A stretch of 25,923 nt of DNA from Ureaplasma sp. (lineage in GTDB: Bacteria; Bacillota_I; Bacilli_A; Mycoplasmatales; Mycoplasmoidaceae): assembly GCA_020024775.1 (NCBI GenBank), contig JAHHTF010000011.1, forward strand, positions 1-25,923. Direction: 5' to 3'. The position numbers and the translations under genes are program-made. Positions 16,630 through 25,923 of this stretch are shown here, piece after piece (the stretch's first letter is position 1; the number at the start of each line of letters is the position of its first letter). The notes under the pieces were generated by a model, which was not told where the DNA came from, did no database searches, and saw only the letters and a list, made by a program, of their open reading frames with translations.

Positions 16630-17594
16630 TATCAAAGTACCTTTGTAGACTCAGGTAATAAACTCTTGATTTTGTTTAAAATAATTGTGACTTCACTAAT
16701 CCCCATCATAATCATATTGATTCTGTTTTCTTGTTTGATACAAGCACCTGCTGCATAAATATTCTTGATAGAGGTTTCGTATTTTTCATCAATCACAAAT
16801 TGGTTATTATGGGTTTCAAAAATATCAATAATATTGTTGTTAGTAATAGTATCAATTCCATATTGAACTAGAACTGTTTGGAAATTAATTGTTTTTTGTT
16901 CTTGGGTTTCGTTGTCTTCAATAATAATATTGTCTTTAGAAATTTCTTTGATTTTGAAATTCATAAAAGTATTGATTCCACATTTTGCTAAACTATCAAT
17001 ACAACCGATAGGTGTACTAAAAGTATTTTTGTGATGTATTAGTGTAACATTTTTTGGGTTTGATTTAGATTTGATGATTTTAGAATAATCAACTGCACCA
17101 TCACCACCACCTAAAATTACTACTTCTTTTCCATCATAGTGGCTTAAATCATTTAACTTATAATGAATATCAGCAAATTCATGAGTAATGATTTCGGGGT
17201 CAATTTTTTTGAATGTTCATGATCCTTTTCCTGTGGTGAAGATGATGAATTTAGAATAAATTTTTTCCCCATTTTGGTTTGTTATGCAAAAAATATCATT
17301 GTCTTTTTTAATTTCAACTATGTTGAAATTAGTCTTGATTGAACAGAATTCAGGATTTTTGTCTATTTTTTGTTTAAAACCATCGATTAATTCTTGCCCC
17401 GTGATGAACTCTTTTTGGTCGTTAAAATAAGGGAAATTAGGGATAGTTTTAGTTGGGAAAATCTTTGCCGGGAGACCACCAATTTCTTTATCTATTTCCA
17501 CACATAAAGTAGACATTTTAAGATATCCTGACATGTATGTTGCATATAAACCAACAGGGCCTGCACCGACCACTAAAACATCATAAATTTGCAT
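16629..17594 (-). CDS. Thioredoxin-reductase-like ferredoxin/flavodoxin--NADP reductase
   Basis: A 321-residue FAD- and NAD(P)-dependent reductase. The FAD dinucleotide motif GAGPVG (10-15) is at the N-terminus, the NAD(P) motif VVLGGGDGAVD is in the middle, and IYAAGACIK stands at the C-terminal FAD site. The CxxC pair of true thioredoxin reductases is absent; GKGSWTFKKIDPE stands there. This points to the YumC-type ferredoxin/flavodoxin NADP reductase rather than TrxB. The electron acceptor is unknown. The protein ends in a TGA Trp directly followed by TAA, and that stop overlaps the rbgA ATG. It heads the reductase-rbgA-rnhC operon, with AAAAGGAAT as ribosome-binding site. Confidence 0.85.
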
Positions 17595-17643
17595 GTTATT
17601 CCTTTTCTATATTAATATTTTTTTAAAAAACAATTTAGTTTTA

Positions 17644-17649
17644 TATAAT
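17644..17649 (+). promoter_or_regulatory. -10 element for the coiled-coil/large-protein pair
   Basis: TATAAT on the plus strand in the 111-base divergent gap. It would give a leader of about 50 bases before the ATG at 17706. The -35 is not clear. Confidence 0.5.
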
Positions 17650-17705
17650 AATTTTATATTTATTAGAGATATATAGAAAATTAATTTATAAATTTGGAGA
17701 CAAAA

Positions 17706-18584
17706 ATGCAAAGTTACAACAAAAAACTTAGCTCTTTATACCTATCAGAACAAACAGGTAAAATGCTTGGAATTGAAAATTCAAGTAGAGCTATTGTCGA
17801 TGGATTACCAGTAACTGTCCAATATGTTACTGCAGTATCAAAAGAATTTAATATTCCGCTTATCGTTTTAAAAGCAGAAATTTACTTAAACGCTTTACGT
17901 TCTGGGAAAGTAGACGAAAATTATAACTACTTCTCTAATTACTATGAAAACATTTCAAGAATTGTTGAATTCAACAGTAGATACACTAGTCCAAACATTA
18001 AATTAAATAATGACTTAGAGAAAAAAGGTTTTGACTCAGTTTCAAGATTTAAATATGCAGTAGCTTCCTCTACAAAAGATTTTGATAAAACTAGTCAAAA
18101 AAACAAAATCGCTAAAGTTAACAACATTAATCAAAAATTAGCAACTATCGAAGGTCAAATTGATTCTTTAAAAGAAAAGTACGATTTGAAATTCAGACTA
18201 GCAGTTGAAAAATCAGATATTACAGCATTAACAGTTATGCAAGAAGATAGAGAAGCAAGATATGCTTTATTATCTCAAATCCATAATTTAGAATTTGCTA
18301 AAAGAATGATTTTAGAAGATTTATACAAATTGGTTGGTAATGAATTAGTTGACTATGAAGGAACACAAAAAGAATTAGCAAGCAAGATTCAAGTGATTGA
18401 AGAAAAATTAGCTGAGACAGATCCATCAATGTCTAGCAAAATTAATGCAATGAAAAACCAAATCAAAACAATCATTTTCGAATTGCAAAAAAATAAAGTT
18501 GAATCAAATGTTGCTAAAACTCCAGTTTCAGAAGAAGAATTCAAATCATTACTTTTTAAATGTGGTACATTACTTCAAAAATAG
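17706..18584 (+). CDS. Coiled-coil protein of unknown function, partner of the 1277-aa protein
   Basis: I do not recognise this 292-residue protein. It is soluble, with no signal peptide or membrane span. Residues 1-110 include a mixed region (LSEQTGKMLGIENSSRAIVDGLPVTVQYVTAVSKEFNIP). Residues about 130-170 and 195-265 are rich in Glu, Lys, Gln, Leu and Ile with heptad-like spacing, consistent with coiled coil. There is no Trp at all. I chose the ATG with GGAG six bases upstream over a TTG twelve bases earlier, which would consume the ribosome-binding site. It lies 41 bases ahead of the large gene on the same strand with no terminator between, so the two probably form an operon and may work together. 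Confidence 0.8.
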   Translation: MQSYNKKLSSLYLSEQTGKMLGIENSSRAIVDGLPVTVQYVTAVSKEFNIPLIVLKAEIYLNALRSGKVDENYNYFSNYYENISRIVEFNSRYTSPNIKLNNDLEKKGFDSVSRFKYAVASSTKDFDKTSQKNKIAKVNNINQKLATIEGQIDSLKEKYDLKFRLAVEKSDITALTVMQEDREARYALLSQIHNLEFAKRMILEDLYKLVGNELVDYEGTQKELASKIQVIEEKLAETDPSMSSKINAMKNQIKTIIFELQKNKVESNVAKTPVSEEEFKSLLFKCGTLLQK

Positions 18585-18625
18585 TTTAATGATTTTATAA
18601 TTTTAAGAAAAGAAGGATATCAAAC

Positions 18626-21600
18626 ATGAATGATAAAAAATATGAATTTGGGAAAATAACAGATGATAACCAAAAAGATCATTTCAAATTCTCAGCATCA
18701 AAAAGTTCAAAACCTGTACAAGAAAAAGTAGATCCTAGGTTCTTCGGTGATAAAAACCAACAAACTTCTGAACCATCACAACAATCTCAACCAAGTCATA
18801 CTAAACCAACATTAGAATCAATCATTAGTCAACCAATTGAAAATTCAAAACCAGAACCAGTTGCTCAAAAAACAGAAAAAGATAAATTAAGAGACCAATA
18901 TCAAGATATCATTAAAGCTTTAAATGAAAAAGAACAAAACAAGAAAGCTACTAAAAAAGATTCTTTAAAGAATTTTGAAGCACCAAACTATCAATCTTTA
19001 GATGATACTCCTGATTATTTTGAATTCAAACCTTCAAAACAAAAACCAGTTATTCGCTATGAAGTTAAACCAGAACCTCAACCAGAACCGGTTCAAGAAG
19101 CTCCTGCTAAACCAACTCGTGAAGAATTAAAACAAGAAAAAGAAGTTAAAAAATTAGCAGAACAAAGAGCAAGAGAAGAAGAAAAAGCAAGAAAAGAAGC
19201 GGAAGCATTAGCTGCTAAAAAAGCAAAAGAGGAAGCTAAATTAGCTAAGAAACAACCTAAAGAAGAACCAAAACTAGAAGTTGTTCCAGAACCAACTCCA
19301 GTTAATGAACCAGTTGTAGAACAACAACCTGAAATTTCAGATTTAGATCAATTCAAATCAAGAGAAGAATTAATCAAAGAATATCTATTGGTTGATGAAC
19401 CAGTTCAAGAAGAACCAAAAGTTGAAACTAAAAAACCAAAAGAAGAAAAAGCTAAAAAAGTAGAACCTGCTCAACCTTTAAATTCTTCTGATAATTATTT
19501 ATACCAAATCGTAAAAGATGAAAAAAGTAACTTACAAGAATTCCAACAAAAACCAATCTCTGATATTGTAAGACAATCATATATCGAAAAGATGAAAGAA
19601 TCTAACGATATTAAACACTTAACTATTAATAAGGTCAGTGATAAATCTGGTGAATTAGTTATTTCAGATGCAGATATCCTTAATAAATATAAAGATTTAA
19701 ATAGTTTTTCATTCTCTGATGAAGATTGAAAGAGAATCTATTTAGATGTTATTTCTGTTAATGGAAATGACGATAACTTAGAAAGTAGATTCTTCAACAA
19801 TATTAAAATTGTTAAAGAATACACTAACAATTCAATTTCAGCAGATATTGAAGCAACTGCAGAACAAATCTCCACTGCAATTAAAAATCTAAAATCTCTA
19901 AAACAATTTACTAAAAAAGATATCAAACAATATAAAGATAATTTAGTTGATAGATTAGAATTAGCAGATGACGTTGTATTCAACGTTAAATATGAATGAT
20001 TCTCTAAACAATTAAAAGATGATGATATTAACTACAAAACTTGATTTAAAGCACCAGACTTTAATAACAACAAAATCAATTTAGTAGAACAAAAAATTAT
20101 CAAATCTTTTGGAATTGAAAAATTCGTTTTAAGAGAAATGGAATCATTAAGAAATCCAATCAACTCTATTAGAGCTATTCAAGAACATGTAAACAAATTA
20201 AGTTTCATTATTGAATACTATTTAATTAAAGCTGATAATAAAGTGTTATTCAAAGATGAAGCAGAAACAATTAAAAACATCCTCTGCTACTTATGAAAAG
20301 AATTATGTATTACATTAAACTTATCAGCAGACGAATTAATTAAAATTGATCCAAAATGAATTAAAAAATCAAACCAAGAAAAACTTCTTTCTTTTGTTAA
20401 ACAAATTGAATCAACTGCTAACCAACAAATTAAACAAATCCAAAATGTTACTAAATACAATGGACTTCATTTAATCCAAGTAGCTGACCAATTTATTAAA
20501 GTGTTCTTAGAATCTTCTAATAAAACAATTGATAAATTAATTCATTCAGATAAAAACAATGTATTAGCTAATAAATTACAATATATTAGAGACCAACAAA
20601 GTTTATTTGTAAGAAATGCTGAAAATGCTAAATGATTAGTTCAATTCTTTGTTTCTCCAACAACTAAAACAATTAATTTAGTTAACTTAGACTCTGCTGC
20701 TAAAAGATCTTTAAAAATTACTAAAGAACAATATGAAAACCTTTATTCAGAATTAACTTCTTTAGATATTCCTTTATTAAAAACAGAATTCGCTAAAGCT
20801 GAAGGATTATTAATTCTTAATAAATTATTAAACAAATTCTTTGTATTCTTAAATGTATCTATATTAACATTATTTGATCAAACTGAATTAGTTGATGCGG
20901 ACTTATCTTCATCTGCTGATAAGAGAGCTAAAAAAGACTCTAAGACAATTGCACACATTAGAGAAACAATTAACACAATTGACAAGATTTTATCTAAAGT
21001 AGATGTTAGAAGACAAAAATCAGCTTATAAATACACTGAACAAGCTTTAGAACAATTATGTAATTTAGGTGATATCATTAAATCTTTAAAATCTACAGTA
21101 GAATCTCGTGTAGATGTTTATAAAGAAATTGCTGCTGAAATCATTAAACCAACTAAAGATATTTTAAGTCAACTATTAATTGTTATTAAAATGACTACAG
21201 TAGCTGTTAAACAAACTAAGAGAGCTAAATCTCTTCCAGAAGAAGTGATGAGAAATCTTAGAATTATCGAAGCAAATGATGTTGACTTCGGCGATCTAGA
21301 TTCAGCTAAAACATTATGTAAAATTTGTAACCAATACCATTTCAAAGAAATTGCTAAAACAAGAATTTTAGCTAATACTCAAAAATACCCAGCATTTAAA
21401 AAATATGTAAAAGTTAAAATGAATGATATCTTAAAAAATCACATTTATGATTTCGATTCATATTCATTGAAAACTATCGTATTTAACAAATTAGTTACAT
21501 ACAAAATTATTCAAAGAGGTATTTTATCTAGCTTAATTAAAATTGTTAAATTAATTGAAGCACAACTAACAGATAAATACATTCACTTAATCCTAAACGA

Positions 21601-22459
21601 AGTTAATCCAGATGAACATGATAAAGCAAGAGTAAGTGCAAAATTATACTTCGAAACTCTTCAAGCTAATTCAATTAAATTGTTCTTATTAAAATGCATT
21701 AACCAAGAAAACCAATTATTACTTGGTATTGAAAATGAAATGGCTAAAAACGTTCCAGAATTAGCTGTTCCATCAAAATGAGATGATGCTATTCAATCAA
21801 GAATTGACATCGCAACAGAATCAATTGAACAATTGTTTAAAAATAAAGAAGAAGATAAAATCATTGATTACTTCTATTGTGAATTCGTAAAAGAAGGTTT
21901 AATTAAACCATCTAAAGTTACTACAACTAAACCAGCAGTTGTTGAACCAGAAAAAGTGGAAGAAAAACCTCAAGTTCAACCAGAAGAACAAACACAACCA
22001 ATCGAATATACATTTGGTCAAATTGATGAAGAAGAACAAGAAGACTACATCAATTACGATGAAGAACCAGTTGATGAAGAAGAACAAGAAGAAATTCTTC
22101 CAATGATTCTTGAACCTGAAACAATTGTTATTGAAGGTGAAGATGTTGTTGTTTCTGAATTCTTTGTTGAAAAAGATCCAACTAAAAAATGTGACTACAA
22201 AGAAGCTATTGATGAAACAACTGTGACTGTTGTTGAAAAAGTTAAATTTGTTAATATTCAAGAATTTGAAAAATACAAACAAATTGAAGAAATCGTTCAA
22301 GCTCAAGAAGAAGCTAAGAAAGATGGAACTTCTAAAAACAAAACAACATTCAAAGATATCTTACAAAAACAAAAATCAAGAGCAATCTACAAAGTTTCAG
22401 TTGATGATTTATATTACATCAAAGACTCATGAAACCTTCAAGATTTTATCAACAAATAA
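18626..22459 (+). CDS. Giant 1277-aa cytoskeleton-like protein with Pro/Glu-rich disordered ends
   Basis: One frame runs through eight TGA codons, all read as Trp; I see no TGG. Residues 1-165 are Gln/Ser/Pro-rich and disordered, with KPEPQPEPVQEAP at 148-160. About 165-215 is a dense Arg/Lys/Glu/Ala stretch typical of a single alpha helix. Another Pro/Glu/Lys segment runs to about 285. Residues about 300-1090 are long and helical (Leu/Ile/Lys/Asn-rich) with no recognised domain. Residues about 1093-1190 are very acidic with EEEQED and DEEEQEE runs, followed by a short mixed tail. Acidic proline-rich plus coiled-coil layout is that of mycoplasma cytoskeletal proteins such as HMW1, HMW3 and P65, but I see no EAGR box and claim no homology. 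There is no signal peptide or membrane span. An AAGGAT ribosome-binding site precedes the ATG, and a terminator follows. Confidence 0.85.
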
Positions 22460-22465
22460 TATACT

Positions 22466-22493
22466 AAAAATAGGGCTTAGGCTCTATTTTTTT
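22466..22493 (+). terminator. Terminator after the large cytoskeleton-like gene
   Basis: An 11-bp stem AAAAATAGGGC / GCTCTATTTTT (one wobble) with TTAG loop, ending in a run of seven T. Its T-tract leads straight into the feoA -10 box. Confidence 0.88.
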
Positions 22494-22494
22494 G

Positions 22495-22500
22495 TATAAT
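22495..22500 (+). promoter_or_regulatory. -10 element for feoAB, predicted near-leaderless
   Basis: TATAAT ends ten bases before the feoA ATG, so the mRNA would have only a few untranslated bases; no Shine-Dalgarno sequence is present. The -35 position falls inside the terminator stem and is not consensus. Some feoAB message could instead come from readthrough. Confidence 0.5.
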
Positions 22501-22510
22501 AGATAGATAT

Positions 22511-22753
22511 ATGATTAAAGATATTTTTAATTTGGATGATCCTGAAATTAAAGGTCTTTCTGTTGAAATCCAAGAAATTAACTTAGATGAAGATATCAAA
22601 TTTAAGTTAGAACAGATAAATTTCTATCAAGGTGAAATCATCCAAATCATTGATGATAAAGATAAAAATATGATACAGTTTACAATCAATAATGCAAAGT
22701 ATGCAATCAGAGCAAGAGATGCAAAAAACATTATTGTGAAGAAAGTTAACTAA
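22511..22753 (+). CDS. feoA: FeoA-like small SH3-fold protein
   Basis: An 80-residue protein directly before feoB. FeoA proteins are about 75-85 residues, SH3-like, and bind or regulate FeoB at the cytoplasmic side. The C-terminal half (FYQGEIIQIIDDKDKNMIQFTINNAKYAIRARDAKNIIVK) follows the FeoA pattern: Gly before a strand, a turn, a strand ending in a small loop, then the ALRxxxAxxIxV ending. The N-terminal third is less typical. The feoB start is two bases after its stop. Confidence 0.75.
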   Translation: MIKDIFNLDDPEIKGLSVEIQEINLDEDIKFKLEQINFYQGEIIQIIDDKDKNMIQFTINNAKYAIRARDAKNIIVKKVN

Positions 22754-22755
22754 AT

Positions 22756-25101
22756 ATGTCCCTTTGTTGTCATTCAAACAACAAACAAGATTGTGTTAGT
22801 TCAAAACACAAGAAATATACTAAGAAGATTTTAATTGGACCACCTAACGTTGGTAAGTCCAGTTATTTTAACAAGATTACTTGGCAAAATAATAATGTAG
22901 GTAATATTGATAAAATCACGGTATCACCTAAAATAGGTTCTTTTAAAGGTGATAAAGAAACTAAAATTGTTGACTTACCAGGTTCTTATTGTTTAGCACC
23001 AAATACAATTGATGAGTCATTTGTTATTAAGACAATTATGAACAATGACTTTGATAAGATTATTGGTATCATTTCTGCGAACAATTTTGAAAGAGATATG
23101 TTTTTAATTTTAGAAACATTAGAATCTCAAAAATTAGATCATTTACTAATCAACATGATTGATGAATTAAAGGATTTTGAAATTAATCCATTTAAGTTAT
23201 CAAGAAAGTTAGGTGTAGATGTTCAACTAATTTCTTGTTTGAAAAATAAAAATATTAAAACATCTATTAATTCGATTCAAAACTTTGAGAATAAACACAT
23301 CAAGGAATTTAAGATTGATTATGGTCCACAATTGGAATTAGTTATTTCAAAGGTGGAAGAAATAATTCCTGATGATGTAAAAGTAAATAAACGTTTTTTA
23401 GCTATTCAATTATTATCTGATAATAAATATGTTAAAGAACAATTAGATAATATTGATATCTATTCACAACTTGCTTCAACATTGTGTTCTGAATGTGTGT
23501 GTGCCCAAGATATCAAATGGTTGATTAAGAAAACCAAAAGAGAATATATAAAATCACTATTTGATTTTGCTTGTACAGTTATTAATGAAGAAAATTCATT
23601 AATGATGAAAACAAACAAGATAGATAAAATAATCTTTAATAAGTGAATTGGGATTCCTTTATTCTTATTAGTTATTTTAGCAATATACTTTGTTACATTC
23701 TTTAAGTATGCTGGGGGGTTCTTAACAGAATCTATTAATCTAGGTTTTGAGAAACTCTCCGAGATTATTAATAATGCAATGGTGAATGGGATTGTGAATC
23801 CTAATAGTCAATGGATTGCAGACTTTGTAACAGATGGTTTATTAGGTTCGATATTCACTGTAATTGGATTCTTACCTAATATAGCAATTATTTTCTTTTT
23901 TACATCCATACTAGAGCAAACAGGATATTTAGCTAGAGTAAGTGTGATGTTAGATAAAACTTTGGAGAGGTTTGGAATTTCAGGAAGAAGTATTGTTACA
24001 CTACTAACTGGAGTAGGATGTAATATTCCATCAGTTATTATGTCTAGAAATGCTCAATCACATAAAGAAAGAATTATTGTTGTATTGATTGCACCATTAG
24101 TAGTGTGTGGAGCTAGAATTGTTGTATTCAACTGAATTTCTGAAATTCTAGTTGGTTCTAATATTTCTTGGTTCATTACTTTCTTAATGACTATATTTTC
24201 AATCTTTGTAGCATTGTGTTTAGGATTATGTTTTTCTAAAACATTATTTAGAAATCAAAAAACTTTCTTTTTAACAGAACTACCTCCATGAAGAAAGCCA
24301 CAATTTGGTTTAGTGTTTAAAAGTTTAGGTCTTGAGATCTGAGATTTTATTAAACGGGTATTTACCATTGTGTTTATATTAGGGCTAATTACTTTCTTTC
24401 TATCTAGGATTAGTCCAACCACTGGTTTAATTAATGAAGCAAAGACTGGAAGTCAAATAGATTTAAATAATGCTTCTTTCTTAGAATATATTTCTTATGG
24501 ATTTAAATACATCTTTTATCCAATTGGTTTAGGAGAAGATTGAAGAATATCATATTCATTGATCTCAGCATTCCCAGCAAAAGAGTTAGCTAGCTCAAAC
24601 CTAGAATTATTATTTACAGGTTCTGATCCAAATTTAACATTTGCAGATAACTTCAGAAATGCTGTGAATGCATTTAATTTACCTGTTGCATCAGTTACAA
24701 GTTATTTTATGTTCTTTGCTTTTTATACTCCTTGTTTTTCATTATTAGGAGTAATTAGAAAAGAAGTTGGATGAAAATGAATGTTTGTGCAATTCTTAAC
24801 AAGTATATTGTTTGCATATGTATTTTCATTTTACATTTATAATTTAGTTGGTATATTTGAAAAAAATATTATCAACCATCCATATAACAGTAATGGGGTT
24901 AATATCTTTGTAATTGTTTCTTGTTTGGTTTGTTTACTAACAATTTTATGTTGATATATTTATGAATGAACAACAACAACATCAAAACAAATTAATCTAA
25001 GTTTAAAACAACATAAAGTGAAGAAAATTATATTATGATCAACTTTCGGATATTTTACTTTATGTTGTTTATTAAATATTTTCTTCCTTTATTTGGGATA
25101 A
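22756..25101 (+). CDS. feoB: Ferrous iron transporter FeoB
   Basis: A 781-residue membrane transporter for Fe2+ with an N-terminal G domain. G1 is GPPNVGKS (28-35), the switch I region is VGNIDKITVSPK, G3 is DLPGS (73-77) and G4 is NMID (133-136). After a helical spacer, the transmembrane part contains the two FeoB signature segments GVGCNIPSVIMSR and IAPLVVCGARIVVFN. LPPWRKPQ and AFPAKEL near the C-terminal half are also typical. The far N-terminus is unusual: MSLCCHSNNKQDC places three Cys and one His before the G domain, and there is a further Cys cluster at LCSECVCAQD before the membrane part. TGA Trp codons break the ORF under the standard code. A terminator follows. Confidence 0.93.
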
Positions 25102-25114
25102 AAATCATACATTT

Positions 25115-25145
25115 AAGGATTGCTGCATTAGCAATCCTTTTTATT
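25115..25145 (+). terminator. Rho-independent terminator of feoAB
   Basis: A perfect 10-bp stem AAGGATTGCT / AGCAATCCTT with a five-base loop and a following T-rich tract, 13 bases after the feoB stop. Confidence 0.88.
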
Positions 25146-25174
25146 ACTTGACAATTCATTTTTAAAAAATGCAT

Positions 25175-25191
25175 ATTCATTTTAAATGAAT
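25175..25191. promoter_or_regulatory. AT-rich palindrome, candidate operator next to the ABC gene promoter
   Basis: ATTCATTT-T-AAATGAAT is an exact 8+8 inverted repeat with one central base, ending two bases before the -35 box of the following promoter. A looser copy (ATTCATTTTTAAAAAATG) lies about 20 bases upstream. It is too short and has no T-tract to be a terminator; a dimeric repressor or activator site is plausible. Confidence 0.4.
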
Positions 25192-25192
25192 G

Positions 25193-25221
25193 TTAACAGT
25201 GCATGAAAAATTTTGTATAAT
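25193..25221 (+). promoter_or_regulatory. Promoter of the ABC transporter ATPase gene
   Basis: TTAACA (25193-25198), a 17-base spacer, and a perfect TATAAT (25216-25221). The predicted start is about 20 bases before the ATG at 25248. Confidence 0.7.
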
Positions 25222-25247
25222 TAAAGTAGAAAGAACATGAACAATTT

Positions 25248-25923
25248 ATGATTAAGATTCAAGGATTATCTTTTAATTATAATAATGATAAAAAGGTCTT
25301 AGACAATATTTCTTTAAATATTGAAAAAGGCTCTTTTCATGGTCTAATTGGAAATAATGGTTCAGGTAAATCTACCTTAATAGCTTTGATATTAGGAATA
25401 ATTCCTGTAACCATTGGAGATATAACAATCAATGATATTAGTGTAAAATCAAATAAAAGAAACGGTGTAATTGTTTCTTATTTTCCTGATATTGCTAAAT
25501 TTCCAACTGGAACCACAATCTTTAAATATCTAAAGAATCATTTAAGTTTATTAAGAGATATTAGCGATTTAGATTTAAAAGAAAAAATCGAAACACTATT
25601 AAAGAGTTTCAAAGTAGATGTGTCTATTAATAAGAATCCTAATCATTTGTCTCAAGGGCAAAAGAAGAAGATTGAATTAATTAGAGTTATTCTAGAAGAA
25701 CCTAATGTATTAATTCTAGATGAACCAACTAACTATTTAGATCCAGAATCTAGAATCATCCTTTTAGAATGTTTAAAGAAAATGAATTCTAAGGGAACAA
25801 CAATTTTAGTTTCAAGTCATATTATTCATGAATTAAAAGAATACATTGATTCAGCTACAATTATTCACAATCATAAAATTGAGTTCTCAGGGAAACTAGA
25901 GGGTAAAGATATCTTAACTATTT
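25248..25923 (+). CDS. ABC transporter ATP-binding protein (3' end outside window)
   Basis: The first 225 residues of an ABC ATPase that runs off the right edge. Walker A is GNNGSGKST, the Q-loop region lies near VSYFPDIAKFPT, the signature is LSQGQKKK, Walker B/D-loop is VLILDEPTNYLDPES, and the H-loop is SSHI. The layout and short size resemble ABC-2-type (drug or lipid export) ATPases, whose permease would be expected next. I chose the second ATG (MIKIQGLSF); an ATG ten bases earlier is in another frame and meets a stop soon. Unlike the ABC-like protein near lysS, all catalytic motifs are intact. Substrate unknown. Confidence 0.9.
   Translation, partial: MIKIQGLSFNYNNDKKVLDNISLNIEKGSFHGLIGNNGSGKSTLIALILGIIPVTIGDITINDISVKSNKRNGVIVSYFPDIAKFPTGTTIFKYLKNHLSLLRDISDLDLKEKIETLLKSFKVDVSINKNPNHLSQGQKKKIELIRVILEEPNVLILDEPTNYLDPESRIILLECLKKMNSKGTTILVSSHIIHELKEYIDSATIIHNHKIEFSGKLEGKDILTI

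Noticed and set aside
16629..17594. Thioredoxin reductase (trxB)
   Set aside because: The redox CxxC motif between the FAD and NAD(P) segments is absent.
17694..17708. TTG start adding METK to the 292-aa protein
   Set aside because: It would consume the GGAG ribosome-binding site of the ATG at 17706.
21899..22306. Minus-strand Phe/Asn-rich 135-residue ORF
   Set aside because: It is the antisense shadow of the acidic GAA-rich segment of the large gene; the composition is an artefact and there is no ribosome-binding site.
18626..22459. Several separate small proteins (367, 196, 199 residues)
   Set aside because: They are in one frame with no TAA or TAG between 18626 and 22457; only TGA codons intervene.
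22230..22499. Plus-strand Lys-rich 89-residue ORF
   Set aside because: It is an out-of-frame shadow of the end of the large gene and runs through its terminator.
25148..25153. TTGACA as -35 of the ABC gene
   Set aside because: No -10 lies 16-18 bases downstream; TTAACA at 25193 has exact 17-base spacing to TATAAT.
1..25923. CRISPR array, insertion sequence, prophage or tandem repeats
   Set aside because: No regularly spaced repeats, transposase or integrase motifs, or phage genes were seen.

Overview
The window is AT-rich and uses TGA as an internal tryptophan codon in almost every gene: lysS, pcrA, ymdB, rnhC, feoB, and a 1277-residue ORF whose eight tryptophans I all read as TGA. That means a Mollicute with the Mycoplasma/Spiroplasma code. 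The lipoprotein signal peptide (ending PVVISSC) and the pcrA - formyl-THF cyclo-ligase-like - ymdB order, which from memory is also found in M. genitalium, suggest the pneumoniae group, perhaps near Malacoplasma penetrans/iowae. The species is inference. I see no rRNA, IS, phage or CRISPR.

Minus strand, 1-17594. The left end holds rplU-prp-rpmA (L21, the L27-trimming protease, L27) behind an L21-type leader, then a 596-aa surface lipoprotein. Next come lysS with an upstream membrane protein that looks like a dead ABC ATPase fused to four membrane spans, and tRNA-Ile and tRNA-Ala. A tight operon follows: glycosyltransferase-like gene, RDD membrane protein, pcrA, MTHFS-like gene, ymdB. Its promoter is a perfect TTGACA-17-TATAAT only six bases from the first ATG, so the mRNA is probably leaderless. 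Upstream lies trpS - HAD phosphatase - alpha/beta-hydrolase-like protein - YfcE-like phosphodiesterase, with overlapping or near-overlapping ends. Then comes a 494-base gap carrying a candidate plus-strand structured RNA, and an operon of flavin reductase, rbgA and rnhC.

Plus strand, 17706-25923. A 292-aa coiled-coil protein precedes a 1277-aa protein with Pro/Glu/Lys-rich disordered ends and a long helical core. Together they have the architecture of a mycoplasma cytoskeletal or terminal-organelle component, without recognisable homology to the M. pneumoniae proteins. feoA and feoB (ferrous iron uptake) follow, then an ABC transporter ATPase cut by the window edge, with a palindrome next to its promoter.

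The best candidates for something new are the large cytoskeleton-like pair, the orphan RNA at 14657-14847, and a set of apparent pseudoenzymes (ABC, alpha/beta hydrolase, glycosyltransferase, cyclo-ligase) that keep their folds but seem to have lost catalytic residues.
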